Shown: positions 12,991-27,659 of the stretch, one piece after another
Layout of the letters: each line of letters starts with the position of its first letter
Position numbering within the stretch: position 1 is the stretch's first letter
Assembly: GCA_036926295.1 (NCBI GenBank)
Contig: JAVFKF010000015.1
Coordinates: 71,326,501-71,390,500, forward strand
Length of the DNA stretch: 64,000 bases
Source of the DNA: Pachydiplax longipennis
Taxonomy: Eukaryota; Arthropoda; Insecta; Odonata; Libellulidae
Reading direction: 5' to 3'
Position numbers and translations under genes: made by a program
Notes under the pieces: model-generated
Databases searched by the model: none
What the model saw: only the letters and a program-made list of their open reading frames with translations
What the model was told of the DNA's origin: nothing

Positions 12991-15900
12991 ATCTTGGCAA
13001 AGTAGCCGTTTTTGGATCAAATTTCAGCTTAATTTGGATGATTTTCCAAAAATCTTGCCAAAAAAACCGTTTTCGGAGCAAATTTCGGCTTAATTTCGAA
13101 GATTTTTTCGAAAATCTTGTCAAATAACACGATTATTGAGGGAATTTCGGTTTTATTTGGTAGATTTATCTTAAATCTTGCTAAATAAGCCGTTTTCGGA
13201 GCAAATTTCGGCTTAATCAGGAAGATTTGTTGAACATCTTGCTAAATAAAATGTTTTTGGAGGTAATTTAGCCTTATTTTGGAAGATTTTTTCGAAAATC
13301 TTGCTAAATAAGCCGTTTTCGGTGCAAATTTCCGCTTATTTTGTAAGATTTTTTTGAAAATCTTGCCAAATAGGCGATTTCGGATAAAATTTCGGCTAAA
13401 TTTAGAAGAATTTTTTGAAATATTGCTAAATAAGCCGTTTTCGTAGCAAATACCGGCATAATTTGGAAGATTTTTTCGGAAATCTTACCAAATAAGGCAT
13501 TTTCGGATCAAAATTTGGCTAAATTTAGAAGATTTGTTGAAAATCTTGCTATAGAAGCCTTTTTTGGAGTAAATTTCGCCTTAATCTGGAATATAATTGA
13601 AAAATCTTGGCAAATTAGCCGTTTTTGGATCAAATTTCGGCTTTATTTGGAAGATTTCTCTAAAATCTTGCTAAATATGCCGTTTTCGGAGCAAATTTTG
13701 GCTTAATCAGGAAGACTTGTTGAAAATCTTGCTAAATAAAATGTTTCTGGAGCAAATTTCGCCTTATTTTGGAAGATTTTTTCGAAAATATTGCCAATTA
13801 AGGCGTTTTCGGATCAAATTTCGGCTAAATTTAGAAGATTTTTTCAAAAATCTTGCTAAATAAGTCGTTTTCAGAGCAAATTTCGACTTAATTTGGATGA
13901 TTTTTTCGAAAATCTTGTCAAATAAACCATATTCGGATTAAATTTCCGCTTAATTTGGAAGATTTTTTCGAAAATCTTGTCAAATACGATGTTTTTTGAA
14001 GAAATTTCGTCTTTATTTGGAAGATTTATCTAAAATCTTGCTAAATATGCCGTTTTCGGAGCAAATTTTGGCTTAATCTGGAAGACTTGTTGAAAATCTT
14101 GCTAAATAAAATGTTTCTGGAGCAAATTTCGGCTAAATTTGAAAGATTTTTTCGAAAATCTTGCCAAATAAACCGTTTTCGGAGCAATTTTCGGCTCACT
14201 TTGAAGATTTTTTGAAAATATTGCCAAATAGAACGTTTATTGTTGAAATTTCGGCTTTATTTGGAAGATTTCTCTAAAATCTTGCTAAATATGCCGTTTT
14301 CGGAGAAAATTTTGGCTTAATCTGGAAGACTTGTAGAAAATCGTGCTAAATAAAATGTTTCTGGAGCAAATTTCGCCTTATTTTGGAAGATTTTTTCGTA
14401 AATATTGCCAATTAAGGCGTTTTCGGATCAAATTTCGGCTAAATTTAGATTTTTTCGAAATTCATGCTAAATAAGCCGTTTTCAGAGCAAATTTCGACTT
14501 AATTTGGATGATTTTTCAAAAATCTTGACAAATAAGATGTTTTCGGATCAAATATTTGAGAAAAATGAAAATTTTTTTCGAAAATATTGCCAAATAAGAC
14601 GTTTTTTGAGGAAATTTCGTCTTTATTTGGAAGATTTATCTAAAATCTTGCTAAATAAGCTGTTTTTGGAGCAAATTTCGCCTTATTTTGGAATATTTTT
14701 TAAAAATCATGCCAAATTTGCCGTTTTCGGGGCAAATTTCGTCTTATTTTGGAAGATTTTTCTGAAATCTTGCCAAATAAGACGTTTTCGGATCAATTTT
14801 CGGCTAAATGTAGAAGGTTTTTCAAAAATCTTTCTAAATAAGTCGTTTTCAGAGCAAATTTCGACTTAATTTGGATGATTTTTTCGAAAATCTTGTCAAA
14901 TAAACCGTTTTCGGATTAAATTTCCGCTTAATTTGGAAGATTTTTTCGAAAATCTTGTCAAATACGATGTTTTTTGAAGAAATTTCGCTTTTATTTGGAA
15001 GATTTATCTAAAATCTTTCTAAATATGCAATTTTCGGAGCGAATTTTGGATTAATCTGCGAGATTTGTTGAAAATCGTGCCAAATAAGCTATCTTTGGAG
15101 CAAAGTTCGGCTTAATTTCGAAGATTTTTTCGAAAATCTTGTCAAATAAATCGTTTTCGGATTAAATTTCCGCTTAATTTGGAAGGTTTTTCGAAAATCT
15201 TGTCAAATACGATGTTTTTTTGAAGAAATTTCGTCTTTATTTGGAAGATTTTACCAAAAATTGCTTAATTTCGAAGATTTTTTCGAAAATCTTGTCAAAT
15301 AACACGTTTATTGAGGGAATTTCGGTTTTATTTGGTAGATTTATCTTAAATCTTGCTAAATAAGCCGTTTTCGGAGCAAATTTCTGCTTAATCGGGAAGA
15401 TTTGTTGAACATCTTGCTAAATAAAATGTTTTTGGAGGTAATTTAGCCTTATTTTGGAAGATTTTTTCGAAAATCTTGCTAAATAAGCCGTTTTCGGTGC
15501 AAATTTCCGCTTATTTTGTAAGATTTTTTTGAAAATCTTGCCAAATAGGCGATTTCGTATAAAATTTCGGCTAAATTTAGAAGAATTTTTTGAAATATTG
15601 CTAAATAAGCCGTTTTCGTAGCAAATACCGGCATAATTTGGAAGATTTTTTCGGAAATCTTACCAAATAGGGCATTTTCGGATCAAATTTTGGCTAAATT
15701 TAGAAGATTTGTTGAAAATCTTGCTATAGAAGCCTTTTTTGGAGTAAATTTCGCCTTAATCTGGAATATAATTGAAAAATCTTGGCAAATTAGCCGTTTT
15801 TGGATCAAATTTCGGCTTTATTTGGAAGATTTCTCTAAAATCTTGCTAAATATGCCGTTTTCGGAGCAAATTTTGGCTTAATCAGGAAGACTTGTTGAAA

Positions 15901-18900
15901 ATCATGCTAAATAAAATGTTTCTGGAGAAAATTTCGCCTTATTTTGGAAGATTTTTTCGAAAATATTGCCAATTAAGGCGTTTTCGGGTCAAATTTCGGC
16001 TAAATTTAGAAGATTTTTTCAAGAATCTTGCTAAATAAGTCCTTTTCAGAGCAAATTTCGACTTAATTTGGATGATTTTTTGAAAATCTTGTCAAATAAA
16101 CCGTTTTCGGATTAAATTTCCGCTTAATTTGGAAGATTTTTTCGAAAATCTTGTCAAATACGATGTTTTTGAAGAAATTTCGTCTTTATTTCGAAGATTT
16201 ATCTAAAATCTTGCAACAATAAGCTGTTTTTGGAGCAAATTTTGGCCTAATCTGGAAGATTTGTTGAAAATCTTGCTAATTAAGCGGTTTATGGATCAAA
16301 TTCCGGCTTAATTTGGATGATTTTCCAAAAAACTTGCCAAAAAAACCGTTTTCCGAGCAATTTTCGGCTTTATTTGGAAGATTTTTTCGAAAATCTTGTC
16401 AAATAAGACGTTTACTGAGGAAATTTTGGCTTTATTTGGAAGATTTATCTAAAATCTTTGTAAATATGCAATTTTCGGAGCAATTTTGGCTTAATCTGCG
16501 AGATTTGTTGAAAATCGTGCTAAATAAGCTATTTTTGGAGCAAAGTTTGGCTTAATTTCGAAGATTTTTTCGAAAATCTTGAAAAATAAGCCGTTATCAA
16601 ATGATATTTTCTCTTATTTTGGAGGTTTTTTGAGAAATCTTGCCAGATAAGGCGTTTTCGTATCAAATTTCGGCTAAATGTAGAAGATTTTTTCAAAAAT
16701 GTTACTAAATAAGCTGTTTTCAGAGGAAATTTCGGCTAAATTTGAAAGATTTTTTCGAAAATCTTGCCAAATAAGACGTTTATTGTGGAAATTTCGGCTT
16801 TATTTGGAAGATTTCTCTAAAATCTTGCTAAATATGCCGTTTTCGGAGCAAATTTTGGCTTAATCAGGAAGACTTGTTGAAAATCTTGCTAAATACAATG
16901 TTTCTGGAGCAAATTTCGCCTTATTTTGGAAGATTTTTTCGAAAATATTGCCAATTAAGGCGTTTTCGGATCAAATTTCGGCTAAATTTAGAAGATTTTT
17001 TCAAAAATCTTACTAAATAAGTCGTTTTCAGAGCAAATTTCGACTTAATTTGGATGATTTTTTCGAAAATCTTGTCAAATAAACCGTTTTCGGATTAAAT
17101 ATCCGCTTAATTTGGAAGGTGTTTCGAAAATCTTGTCAAATACGATGTTTTTTGAAGAAATTTCGTCTTTATTTGGAAGATTTATCTAAAATCTTGCTAA
17201 ATATGCCGTTTTCGGAGCAAATTTTGGCTTAATCTGGAAGTCTTGTTGAAAATCTTGCTAATTAAGCGGTTTATGGATCAAATTCCGGCTTAATTTGGAT
17301 GATTTTCCAAAAAACTTGCCAAAAAAACCGTTTTCCGAGCAATTTTCGGCTTTATTTGGAAGATTTTTTCGAAAATCTTGTCAAATAAGACGTTTACTGA
17401 GGAAATTTCGGCTTTATTTGGAAGATTTATCTAAGATCTTTCTAAATATGCAATTTTCGGAGCAAATTTTGGGTTAATCTGCGAGATTTGTTGAAAATCG
17501 TGCTAAATAAGCTATTTTTGGAGGAAAGTTCGGCTTAATTTCGAAGATTTTTTCGAAAATCTTGAAAAATAAGCCGTTATCAAATGAAATTTTCTCTTAT
17601 TTTGGAGGTTTTTTGAGAAATCTTGCCAGATAAGGCGTTTTCGTATCAAATTTCGGCTAAATGTAGAAGATTTTTTCAAAAATGTTGCTAAATAAGCTGT
17701 TTTCAGAGGAAATTTCGGCTAAATTTGAAAGATTTTTTCGAAAATATTGCCAAATAAGACGTTTATTGTGGAAATTTCGGCTTTATTTGGAAGATTTCTC
17801 TAAAATCTTGCTAAATATGCCGTTTTCGGAGCAAATTTTGGCTTAATCAGGAAGACTTGTTGAAAATCTTGCTAAATAAAATGTTTCTGGAGCAAATTTC
17901 GCCTTATTTTGGAAGATTTTTTCGAAAATATTGCCAATTAAGGCGTTTTCGGATCAAATTTCGGCTAAATTTAGAAGATTTTTTCGAAATTCATGCTAAA
18001 TAAGCCGTTTTCAGAGCAAATTTCGACTTAATTTTAATAATTTTCCAAAAATCTTGACAAATAAGATGTTTTCGGATCAAATATTGGATAAAATTGAAAA
18101 ATTTTTTCGAAAATATTGCCAAATAAGACGTTTTTTGAGGAAATTTCGTCTTTATTTGGAAGATCTATCTAAAATCTTGCTAAATAAGCTGTTTTTGGAG
18201 CAAATTTCGCCTTATTTAGGAAGATTTTTTCGAAAATCTTGCCACATAAGGCGTTTTCGGATCAAGCTTCAGCTAACTTTAGAAGATTTTTTCGAAAATC
18301 TTGCTAAATAAACCGTTTTCAGAGTTAAGTTCGGCTTAACTTCGTAGATTTTTCCGAAAAACGAGATAAATAAGACGTTTTCGGATTAAATTTCGGCTTA
18401 TTTTGGAAGTTTTTTCAGAAATCTTGCCAAATAAGGCGTTTTCGTATCAAATCTCGGCTAAATTTAGAAGATTTGATAAAATCTTGCTAAATAAATGTTT
18501 TTTTGGAGCAGATTTCGCCTTAATCTGGAATATTTTTGAAAAATCTTGGCAAAGTAGCCGTTTTTGGATCCAATTTCGGCTTAATTTGGATTGTTTTCCA
18601 AAAATCTTGCCAAAAAAACCGTTTTCGGAGCAAATTTCGGCTTAATTTCGAAGATTTTTCCGAAAATCTTGTCAAATAACACGTTTATTGAGGGAATTTC
18701 GGTTTTATTTGGTAGATTTATCTTAAATCTTGCTAAATAAGCCGTTTTCGGGGCAAATTTCGGCTTAATCTGGAAGATTTTTTCGAAAATCTTGCTAAAT
18801 AAACCGTTTTCAGAGCAAATTTCGGCTTCATTTGGAAGATTTTTTCGAAAATCTTGCTAAATAAGCCGTTTTCGGAGCAAATTTTCGCTTTTTTTGGAAG

Positions 18901-20790
18901 ATGTTTTTGAAAATCTTGCCAAATAGGCGATTTCGGAAAAAATTTCGGCTAAATTTAAAAGAATTTTTTGATATATTGCTAAATAAGCCGTTTTCGTAGC
19001 AAATACCGGCATAATTTGGAGGATTTTTTCGAAAATCTTACCAAATAAGGCATTTTCGGATCAAATTTTGGCTAAATTTAGAAGATTTGTTGAAAATCTT
19101 GCTAAAGAAGCCTTTTTTTGGAAAATCTTGGTAAATTAGCCGTTTTTGGATCAAATTTCGCCTTATTTTGGAAGATTTTTCCGAAAATCTTACCACATAA
19201 GGCGTTTTCGGATCAAATTTCGGCATAATTTCGAAGATTTGTTGAAAATCTTGCTAAATAAATCTTTTTTGGAGCAAATTTCGCCTTAATCTGGAATATT
19301 TTTGAAAAATCTTGGCAAATTAGCCGTTTTTGGATCAACTTTCGGCTTAATTTGTAAGATTTTTTCAAAAATCTTGCTAAATAAGCCGTTTTAGGAGCAA
19401 ATTTCGGCTAATTTAAAGAGATTTTTTCGAAAAATCTTGCTAAATAAGCTGTTTTCAGAGGAAATTTCGGCTAATTTAAGAAGATTTTTTTAAAAATCTA
19501 TCTAAATAGGCCTTTTTCGGATCAAATTTCGGCTTAATTTGGAAGGTTTTTCCGAAAATATTGTCAAATACGACATTTATAGAGGAAAATTCGGCTTTAT
19601 TCTGGAAGATTTGTTAGAAATCTTGCTAAATTAGCTGTTTCTTAAACATATTTTGCCTTTTTCTGAAAGGTTTTTCAGAAATCTTGCCATATAAGGCGTT
19701 TTCGGATCAAATTTCGGCAAAATTAAGATTTTTTCGAAAATCTTAATAAGTAAGCCGTTTTCAGAACAAAGTTCGGCTTTATTTGGAAGTTTTCTCAGAA
19801 ATATTGCCAATTAAGGCGTTTTTGGATCAAATTTCGGCTAAATTTAGAAGATTTTTTCGAAATTCATGCTAAATAAGCCGTTTTCAGAGCAAATTTCGAC
19901 TTAATTTGGATAATTTTCCAAAAACTTGACAAATAAGATGTTTTCGGATCAAATATTGGATAAAATTGAAAAATTTTATCGAAAATATAGCCAAATAAGA
20001 CGTTTTTTGAGGAAATTTCGTCTTTATTTGGAAGATCTATCTAAAATCTTGCTAAATAAGTTGTTTTTGGAGCAAATTTCGCCTTATTTTGGAATATTTT
20101 TTTAAAATCATGCCAAATTTGCCGTTTTCGGGGCAAATTTCGTCTTATTTTGGAAGATTTTTCTGAAATCTTGCCAAATAAGGCGTTTTCGGATCAAATT
20201 TCGGCTAAATGTAGAAGGTTTTTCAAAAATCTTGCTAAATAAGTCGTTTTCAGAGCAAATTTCGACTTTATTTGGAAGATTTTTTCGAAAATCTTGTCAC
20301 ATTTGACGTTTATTGAGGGAATTTCGGTTTTATTTGGTAGATTTATCTTAAATCTTGCTAAATAAGCCGTTTTCGGAGCCAATTTCGGCTTAATCTGGAA
20401 GATTTTTTCGAAAATCTTGCTAAATAAGTCGTTTTCAGAGCAATTTTCGACTTAATTTGGATGATTTTTTCGAAAATCTTGTCAAATAAACCGTTTTCGG
20501 ATTAAATTTCCGCTTAATTTGGAAGATTTTTTCGAAAATCTTGTTAAGTACGATGTTTTTTGAAGAAATTTCGTCTTTATTTGGAAGATTTATCTAAAAT
20601 CTTGCAAAAATAAGCTGTTTTTGGAGCAAATTTCGCCTTATTTTGGAATATTTTTTTAAATCATGCCAAATTTGCCGTTTTCGGAGCAAATTTCGGCTTA
20701 TTTTGGAAGATTTTTCTGAAATCTTGCCAAATAAGGCGTTTTTGGATCAAATTTCGGCTTAATGTAGAAGATTTATTCAAGAATCTTGCT
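12991..20790 (+). repeat. Diverged satellite block with short local duplications
   Basis: This is the same 61-62 bp monomer, but adjacent units differ more and no 3-4 kb HOR is visible. A series beginning at 13,088 recurs at 15,263 (offset 2,175, about 35 monomers) for at least 800 bp. A series with GCGGTTTATGGATC near 16,283 recurs near 17,265 (offset 982, about 16 monomers). The variant GATGTTTTTTGAAGAAATTT is frequent here. Some monomers are truncated or fused, for example TTTTACCAAAAATTGC at 15,250. This looks like an older or less homogenised part of the array. Confidence 0.85.
13088..17250 (+). repeat. 2,175-bp tandem duplication (13,088 and 15,263)
   Basis: Both copies begin at GCTTAATTTCGAAGATTT followed by a CAAATAACACG monomer with GAGGGAATTTCGG, and run through the same series including GCCGTTTTCGTAGCAAATAC. 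They stay alignable until about 14,030 and 16,200, then diverge. Small differences, such as AACACGATT versus AACACGTTT, show this duplication is older than the HOR A copies. The right end is approximate. Confidence 0.75.
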
Positions 20791-23700
20791 AAATAAGCTG
20801 TTTTCAGAGGATATTTCGGCTAATTTTGAAAGATTTTTACGAAAATCTTGCCAAATAAACATTTTTCGGAGCAATTTTCGGCTTATTTTGGAAGATTTTT
20901 TCGAAAATATTGCCAATTACGGCGTTTTCGGATCAAATTTCGGCTAAATTTAGAAGATTTTTCGAAAATCTTGCTAAATGAGCCGTTTTCAGATCAAATT
21001 TCGACTTAATTTGGATGACTTTCCAAAAATTTTGCCAAATAAACACTTTTCGGAGCAAAATTCCGCTTAATTTGGAAGATTTTTTCGAAAATCTTGTGAA
21101 ATACGTTGTTTTTTGAGGAAATTTGGTCTTTATTTGGAAGATTTATCTAAAATCTTGCAAAAATATGCTGTTTTTGGAGCAAATTTCGCCTTATTTTGGA
21201 ATATTTTTTAAATCATGCCAAATTTGCCGTTTTCGTATCAAATTTCGGCTAAATGTAGAAGATTTTTTCAAAAATGTTGCTAAATAAGCTGTTTTCAGAG
21301 GAAATTTCCGCTAATTTAAAAGATTTTTTCGAAAATCTTGCCAAATAAACCGTTTTCGGAGCAATTTTCGGCTTAATATGGAAGATTTTTTCGAAAATAT
21401 TGCCATATAAGACGTTTATTTTGGAAATTTCGGCTTTATTTGGAAGATTTATCTAAAATCTAGCTAAATATGCAGTTGTCAGAGCAAATTTTGGCTTAAT
21501 CTGGAAGATTTTTTGAAAATCTTGCTAAAAAAGCTGTTTTTCGAGCAAATTTCGCCTTATTTTGGAAGATTTTTGAAAAATCTTGGCAAATTAGCCGTTT
21601 TTGGAGCAAATTTTGGCTATATGTAGAAGATTTTTTCGAAAATCTTGCCAAATAAGACGTTTATTGTGGAAATTTCGGCTTTATTTGGAAGATTTCTTTA
21701 AAATCTTGCTAAATATGCCGTTTTCGGAGAAGATTTTGGCTTAATCTGGAAGACTTGTTGAAAATCTTGCTAAATAAAATGTTTTTGGAGCAAATTTCGC
21801 CTTATTTTGGAAGATTTTTTCGAAAATATTGCCAATTAAGGCGTTTTCGGATCAAATTTCCGCTAAATGTAGAAGATTTTTTCGAAAATCTTGCCAAATA
21901 AACCGTTTTCGGATTAAATTTCCGCTTAATTTGGAAGATTTTTTCGAAAATCTTGTCAAATACGATGTTTTTTGAAGAAATTTCGTCTTTATTTCGAAGA
22001 TTTATCTAAAATCTTTCTAAATATGCAATTTTCGGAGCGAATTTTGGATTAATCTGCGAGATTTGTTGAAAATCGTGCTAAATAAGCTATTTTTGGAGCA
22101 ATGTTCGGCTTAATTTCGAAGATTTTTTCGAAAATCTGGAAAAATAAGCCGTTATCAAATGAAATTTTGGCTTATTTTGGAGGTTCTTTGAGAAATCTTG
22201 CCAAATAAGGCGTTCTCGGATCAAATTTCGGCTAAATTCAGATTATTTGTTGAAAATCATCCTAAATAAGCCTTTTTTGGAGCAAATTTTGCCTTAAGCT
22301 GGAATATTTGTCAAAAATCTTGCTAAATAAGCCGTTTCGGAGCAAATTTCGGCTTAATTTGGAAGATTTTTTCGAAAATCGTCTCAAATAAGACGTTTAT
22401 TGAGGAAATTTCGGTTTTATTTGGAAGATTTATCTAAAATCTTGATAAATATGGAGTTTTCGGAGCAAATTTTGGCTTAATCTGCAAGATTTGTTGAAAA
22501 TCATGCTACATAAGCTTTTTTGGAGCAAATTTCGCCTTATTTTGATAGATTTTTTCGAAAATCTTGCCACATAAAGCGTTTTCGGATCAAGTTACAGCTA
22601 AATTTAGAAGATTTTTTCGAAAATCTTGCTAAATAAACCGTTTTCAGAGCAAAGTTCGGCTTAATTTCGTAGATTTTTCCGAAATACGAGATAAATAAAA
22701 CGTTTTCGGATTAAATTTCCGCTTAATTTGGAAGATTTTTTCGAAAATCTTGTCAAATACGATGTTTTTGAAGAAATTTCGTCTTTATTTCGAAGATTTA
22801 TATAAAATCTTGCAACAATAAGCTGTTTTTGGAGCACATTTTGGCCTAATCTGGAAGATTTGTTGAAAATCTTACTAATTAAGCGGTTTATGGATCAAAT
22901 TTCGGCTTAATTTAAATGATTTTCCAAAAATCTTCCCAAAAATCCGTTTTCGGAGCAAATTTCGGCTTAATTTGGAAGATTTTTGAAAAATCTTGGCAAA
23001 GTAGCCGTTTTTGTTTCAAATTTCGGCTTAATTTGGATGATTTTCCAAAAATCTTCCCAAAAAAACCGTTTTCGGAGCAAATTTCGGCTTAATTTCGAAG
23101 ATTTTTTCGAAAATCTTGTCAAATAACGTTTATTGAGGAAATTTCGGTTTTATTTGGTAGATTTACCTTAAATCTTGCTAAATAAGCCGTTTTCGGAGCA
23201 AATTTCGGCTTAATCTGGAATATTTGTTGAACATCTTGCTAAATAAAATGTTTTTGGAGGTAATTTAGCCTTATTTTGGAAGATTCTTTCGAAAATCTTG
23301 CTAAATAAACCGTTTTCAGAGCAAATTTCGGCTTCATTTGGATGATTTTTTCGAAAATCTTGCTCAATAAGCCGTTTTCGTAGCAAATACCGGCATAATT
23401 TGGAAGATTTTTTCAAAAATCTTGCTAAATAAGCCGTTTTAGAGGCAAATTTCGGCTTATTTTGGAAGATTTATCAGAAATCTTGCCAAATAAGGCGTTT
23501 TCGATTCAAATTTCGGCTAATTTAAAGAGATTTTTTCGAAAATCTTGCTAAATAAGCTGTTTTCAGAGGATATTTCTGCTAATTTAAGAAGATTTTTTTG
23601 AAAATCTATCTAAATAGGCCTTTTTCGGATCAAATTTCGGCTTAATTTGGAAGATTTTTTCGAAAATATTGTCAAATACGACATTTATAGAGGAAAATTC

Positions 23701-26700
23701 GGCTTTATTCTGGAAGATTTGTTAGAAATCTTGCTAAATAAGCTGTTTCTTGAGCATATTTCGCCTTTTTTTGAAAGGTTTTTCAGAAATCTTGCCATAT
23801 AAGCCGTTTTCAGAACAAAGTTCGGCTTTATTTGGAAGTTTTCTCAGAAATGTTGCCAAATAAGGCGTTTTCGGATCAAATTTCGGCTAAATTTAGAAGA
23901 TTTGTTGAAAATCTTTCTAAAGAAGCCTTTTTTTGAGCAAATTTCGCCTTAATCTGGATAATTTTTAAAAAATCTTGGCAAATTAGCCGTTTTTCGATCA
24001 AATTTCGGCTTATTTTGGATGATTTTTCAGAAATCTTGCAAAATTAGTCGTTTTCGGATCAAATTTCAGCTAAAATAAGAAGATTTTTTCGAAAATCTTG
24101 TCAAATACGACGATTTTAGAAGAAATTTCGGTTTTATTTGTAAGATTTATCTAAAATCTTGCTAAATAAGCCGTTTCCGGAGCGAATTTCGGCTTAATTT
24201 GGATGATTTTCCAAAAATCTTGTCAAATAAGACGTTTATTGAGGAAATTTCGGTTTTACTTGGAAGATTTATCTTAAATCATGCTAAATAAGCCGTTTTC
24301 GGAGCAAATTTCGGCTTAATGTGGAAGATTTGTTGAAAATCTTGCTAAATAAAATGTTGTTGGAGGAAATTTAGCCTTAATTTGGAAGATTTTTCGTAAA
24401 TCTTGCCAATTAAGGCGTTTTCGGATCAAATTTCGGCTAAATTAATGAGATTTTTTCGAAAATCATACTAAATAAGCCGTTTTCAGAGCAAATTTTAGCT
24501 TCATTTGGAAGATTTTTTCGAAAATCTTGATTAATAAGCCATTTTCAAAGAAAATTTCGGCTTAATTTGGATGATTTTTCGAAAATCTTGCCACATAAGG
24601 CGTTTTGGGATCAGATTTCGGCTAAATTTAGAAGATTTTTTCGAAAATCTTGCTAAATAAGCCGTTTTCAGAGAAAAGTTCGGCTTAATTTCGGAGATAT
24701 TTTCGAAAAACGTGATAAATAGGCCGTTTTCAAAGGAAATTTCGGCTTATTTTGGAGGTTTTTTGAGAAATCTTGCCAAATAAGGCGTTTTCGGAGCAAA
24801 TTTCGGCTTTATTTGGATGATTTTCCAAAAATCTTGCGAAAAAAACCGTTTTCGGAGCAAATTTCGGCTTTATTTGGAAGATTTATCTAAAATCTTGCTA
24901 AATATGCAGTTTTCGGAGCAAATTTTGGCTATACTGGAAGATTTTTTGAAAATCTTCCTAATTAAGCTGTTTTTGGAGCAAATTTCGCCTTATTTTGGAT
25001 GCTTTTTTCGAAAATCTTACCACAATGCGTTTTCGGATCATGTTTCGGCTAAATTTAGAAGATTTTTTCGAAAATACTGCTAAATATGCCGTTTTCAGAG
25101 CAAAGTTCGGCTTAGTTTCGAATATTTTTTCGAAAATCTTGATAAATATGACGTTTTCAAAGGAAATTTTGGCTTATTTTGGAAGTTTTTTGAGAAATCT
25201 TGCCAAATAATGCGTTTTCGGAATAAATTTCGGCTAAATTTAGAAGATTTTTTGAAAATCTTACTAAATAAGCCTTTTTTTGGAGGAAATTTTGCCTTAA
25301 TCTGGAATATTTTTTCAAAAATCTTGCTAAATAAACTGTTTTCGGACCGAATTTCGACTTATTTTGGAAGATTTTTTCGAAAATCTTGTCAAATAAGCCG
25401 TTTTTGGAGCAATTATCGGCTTAATCTGGAAGATTTGCTGAAAATCTTGCTGAATAAAATGTTGTTGGAGGAAATTTAGCATTAATTTGGAAGATTTTTC
25501 GTAAATCTTTCCAATTAAGGCGTTTTCGGATCAAATTTCGGCTAAATTAATGAGATTTTTTCGAAAATCATACTAAATAAGCCGTTTTCAGAGCTAATTT
25601 CAGCTTCATTTTGAAGATTTTTCGAAGATCTTGATAAATAAGCCATTTTCAAAGGAAATTTCGGCTTAATTTGGATGATTTTTCGAAAATCTTGCCACAT
25701 AAGGCGTCTTGGGATCAAATTTCGGCTAAATTTAGAAGATTTTTTCGAAAATCCTGCTAAATAAGCCGTTTTCAGAGCAAATTTCTGCTTAATTTGGAAG
25801 ATTTTTTCAAAAATCATACTAAATAAGCCGTTTTCAGAGCAAATTTCAGCTTCATTTGGAAGATTTTTTCGAAAATCTTGATAAATAAGCCATTCTCAAA
25901 GGAAATTTCGGCATAATTTGGATGATTTTTCGAAAATCTTGCCAAATAAACCGTTTTCGGAGCAATTTTCGGTTTAATGTGGAAGATTTTTTCGAAAATA
26001 TTGCCAAAAAAGACGTTAATTTTGGAAATGTCGGCTTTATTTGGAAGATTTTTTCGAAAATCTTCAAAAATAAGCCGTTATCAAAGAAAATTTCGGCTTA
26101 TTTTGGAGGTTTTTTGAGAAATCTTGCCAAATATGGCGTTTTCGGATCAAATTTCGGCTTAATTTCGAAGATTTTTACGAAGATCTTGATAAATAAGCCG
26201 TTTTCAAAGAAAAATTTCGGCTTATTTTGGAAGTTTTTTGAGAAATCTTGCCAAATAAGGGGTTTTCGGATCAAATTTCGGCTAAATTTAGAAGATTTGT
26301 TGAAAATCTTGCTAAATAAATCTTTTTTGGAGCAAATTTCGCCTTAATCTGGAATATTTTTTAAAAAATCTTGCTAAATAAGCTGTTTTTGGAGCAAATT
26401 TTGGCTTAATTTGGAAGATTTTTTTAGAAAATCTTGCTAAATAAGACGTTTATTGAGGAAATTTCGGCTTCATTTGGAAGATTCATCTAAAATCTTGCTA
26501 AATAAGCCGTTTTCAGAGCAAAGTTCGGCTTAATTTCGAGGATTTTTTCGAAAATCTTCAAAATAAGCAGTTGTCAAAGGAAATTTCGGCTTAATTTGAA
26601 AGATTTTTTCGAAAATCTTGTCAAATAAGACGTTTATTGAGGAAATTTCGGCTTTATTTGGAAGATTTATCTTAAATCTTGCTAAGTAAGCCGTTTTCGG

Positions 26701-27620
26701 ATCAAATTTCGGCTAAATTTAGAAGATTTGTAGAAAATCTTGCTAAATATGCCTTTTTTTGGAGCAAATATCGACTTAATCTGGAATATTTTTCAAAAAT
26801 CTTGCTGAATAAATCTTTTTTTGGAGCCAATTTCGCCTTAATCTGTATTATTCTTGAAAAATCTTGCTAAATAAGCCGTTTTCGGATCAAATTTCGGCTA
26901 AATCAATGAGATTTTTTCGAAAATCTTACTAAATAAATTAATACTAAATAAATTTCGAAAATCTTGTCAAATAAGACGTTTATTGAGGAAATTTCGGTAT
27001 TATTTCGAAGATTTATCGTAAATCTTGCCAATAAAGGCGTTTTCGGTCAAATTTCGGCTAAATTAATGAGATTTTTTCGAAAATCATACTAAATAAGCCG
27101 TTTTCAGAGCAAATTTCAGCTTCATTAGGAAGATTTTTTCGAAAACCTTGATAAATAAGCCATTTTCAAAGGAAAGTTCGGCTTTATTTGGATGATTTCT
27201 CGAAAATCTTGCCAAATAAACCGTTTTCGGAGCCAATTACGGCTTAATTTGGACGATTTTTCGAAAATCTTGCCACATAAGGCGTTTTCGGATCAATTTT
27301 CGGCTAAATTTAGAAGATTATTTTGAAAATCTTGCTAAATAAGCCGTTTTCAGAGCAAAGTTCGGCTTACTTTCGAGGATTTTTTCGAAAATCTTGAAAA
27401 TAAGCAGTTGTCAAAGGAAATTTCGGCTTAATTTGAAAGATTTTTTCGAAAATCTTGTCAAATATGACGTTTATTGAGGAAATTTCGGCTTTATTTGGAA
27501 GATTTATCTTAAATCTTGCTAAGTAAGCCGTTTTCGGATCAAATTTCGGCTAAATTTAGAAGATTTGTAGAAAATCTTGCTAAATATGCCTTTTTTTGGA
27601 GCAAATATCGACTTAATCTT

Positions 27621-27659
27621 GAATTTCCACAATAAACGTCCTATTTGGCAATTTTTTCG
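27621..27659 (-). repeat. Inverted satellite module (copy 1 of 4)
   Basis: AATTTCCACAATAAACGTCC followed by TATTTGGCAATTTTTTCG is the reverse complement of the common monomer variant CGAAAATATTGCCAAATAAG plus ACGTTTATTGTGGAAATT. It is flanked on both sides by plus-oriented monomers. The same flip with the same breakpoints occurs at 29,225, 38,719 and 52,580, so one ancestral inversion was carried along by HOR amplification. Confidence 0.85.

Noticed and set aside
14504..14869. 121-codon plus-strand open frame
   Set aside because: Same cause: frame rotation through 62-bp monomers leaves an occasional longer gap between stops.
25922..26347. 141-codon plus-strand open frame, with a partner at 37,856 (125 codons) and 50,895
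   Set aside because: It lies wholly in satellite monomers. The peptide is low-complexity Phe/Lys/Asn/Ser made of repeated FRKSCQIN / FSKIF units, and its ends shift between HOR copies. No domain is visible.
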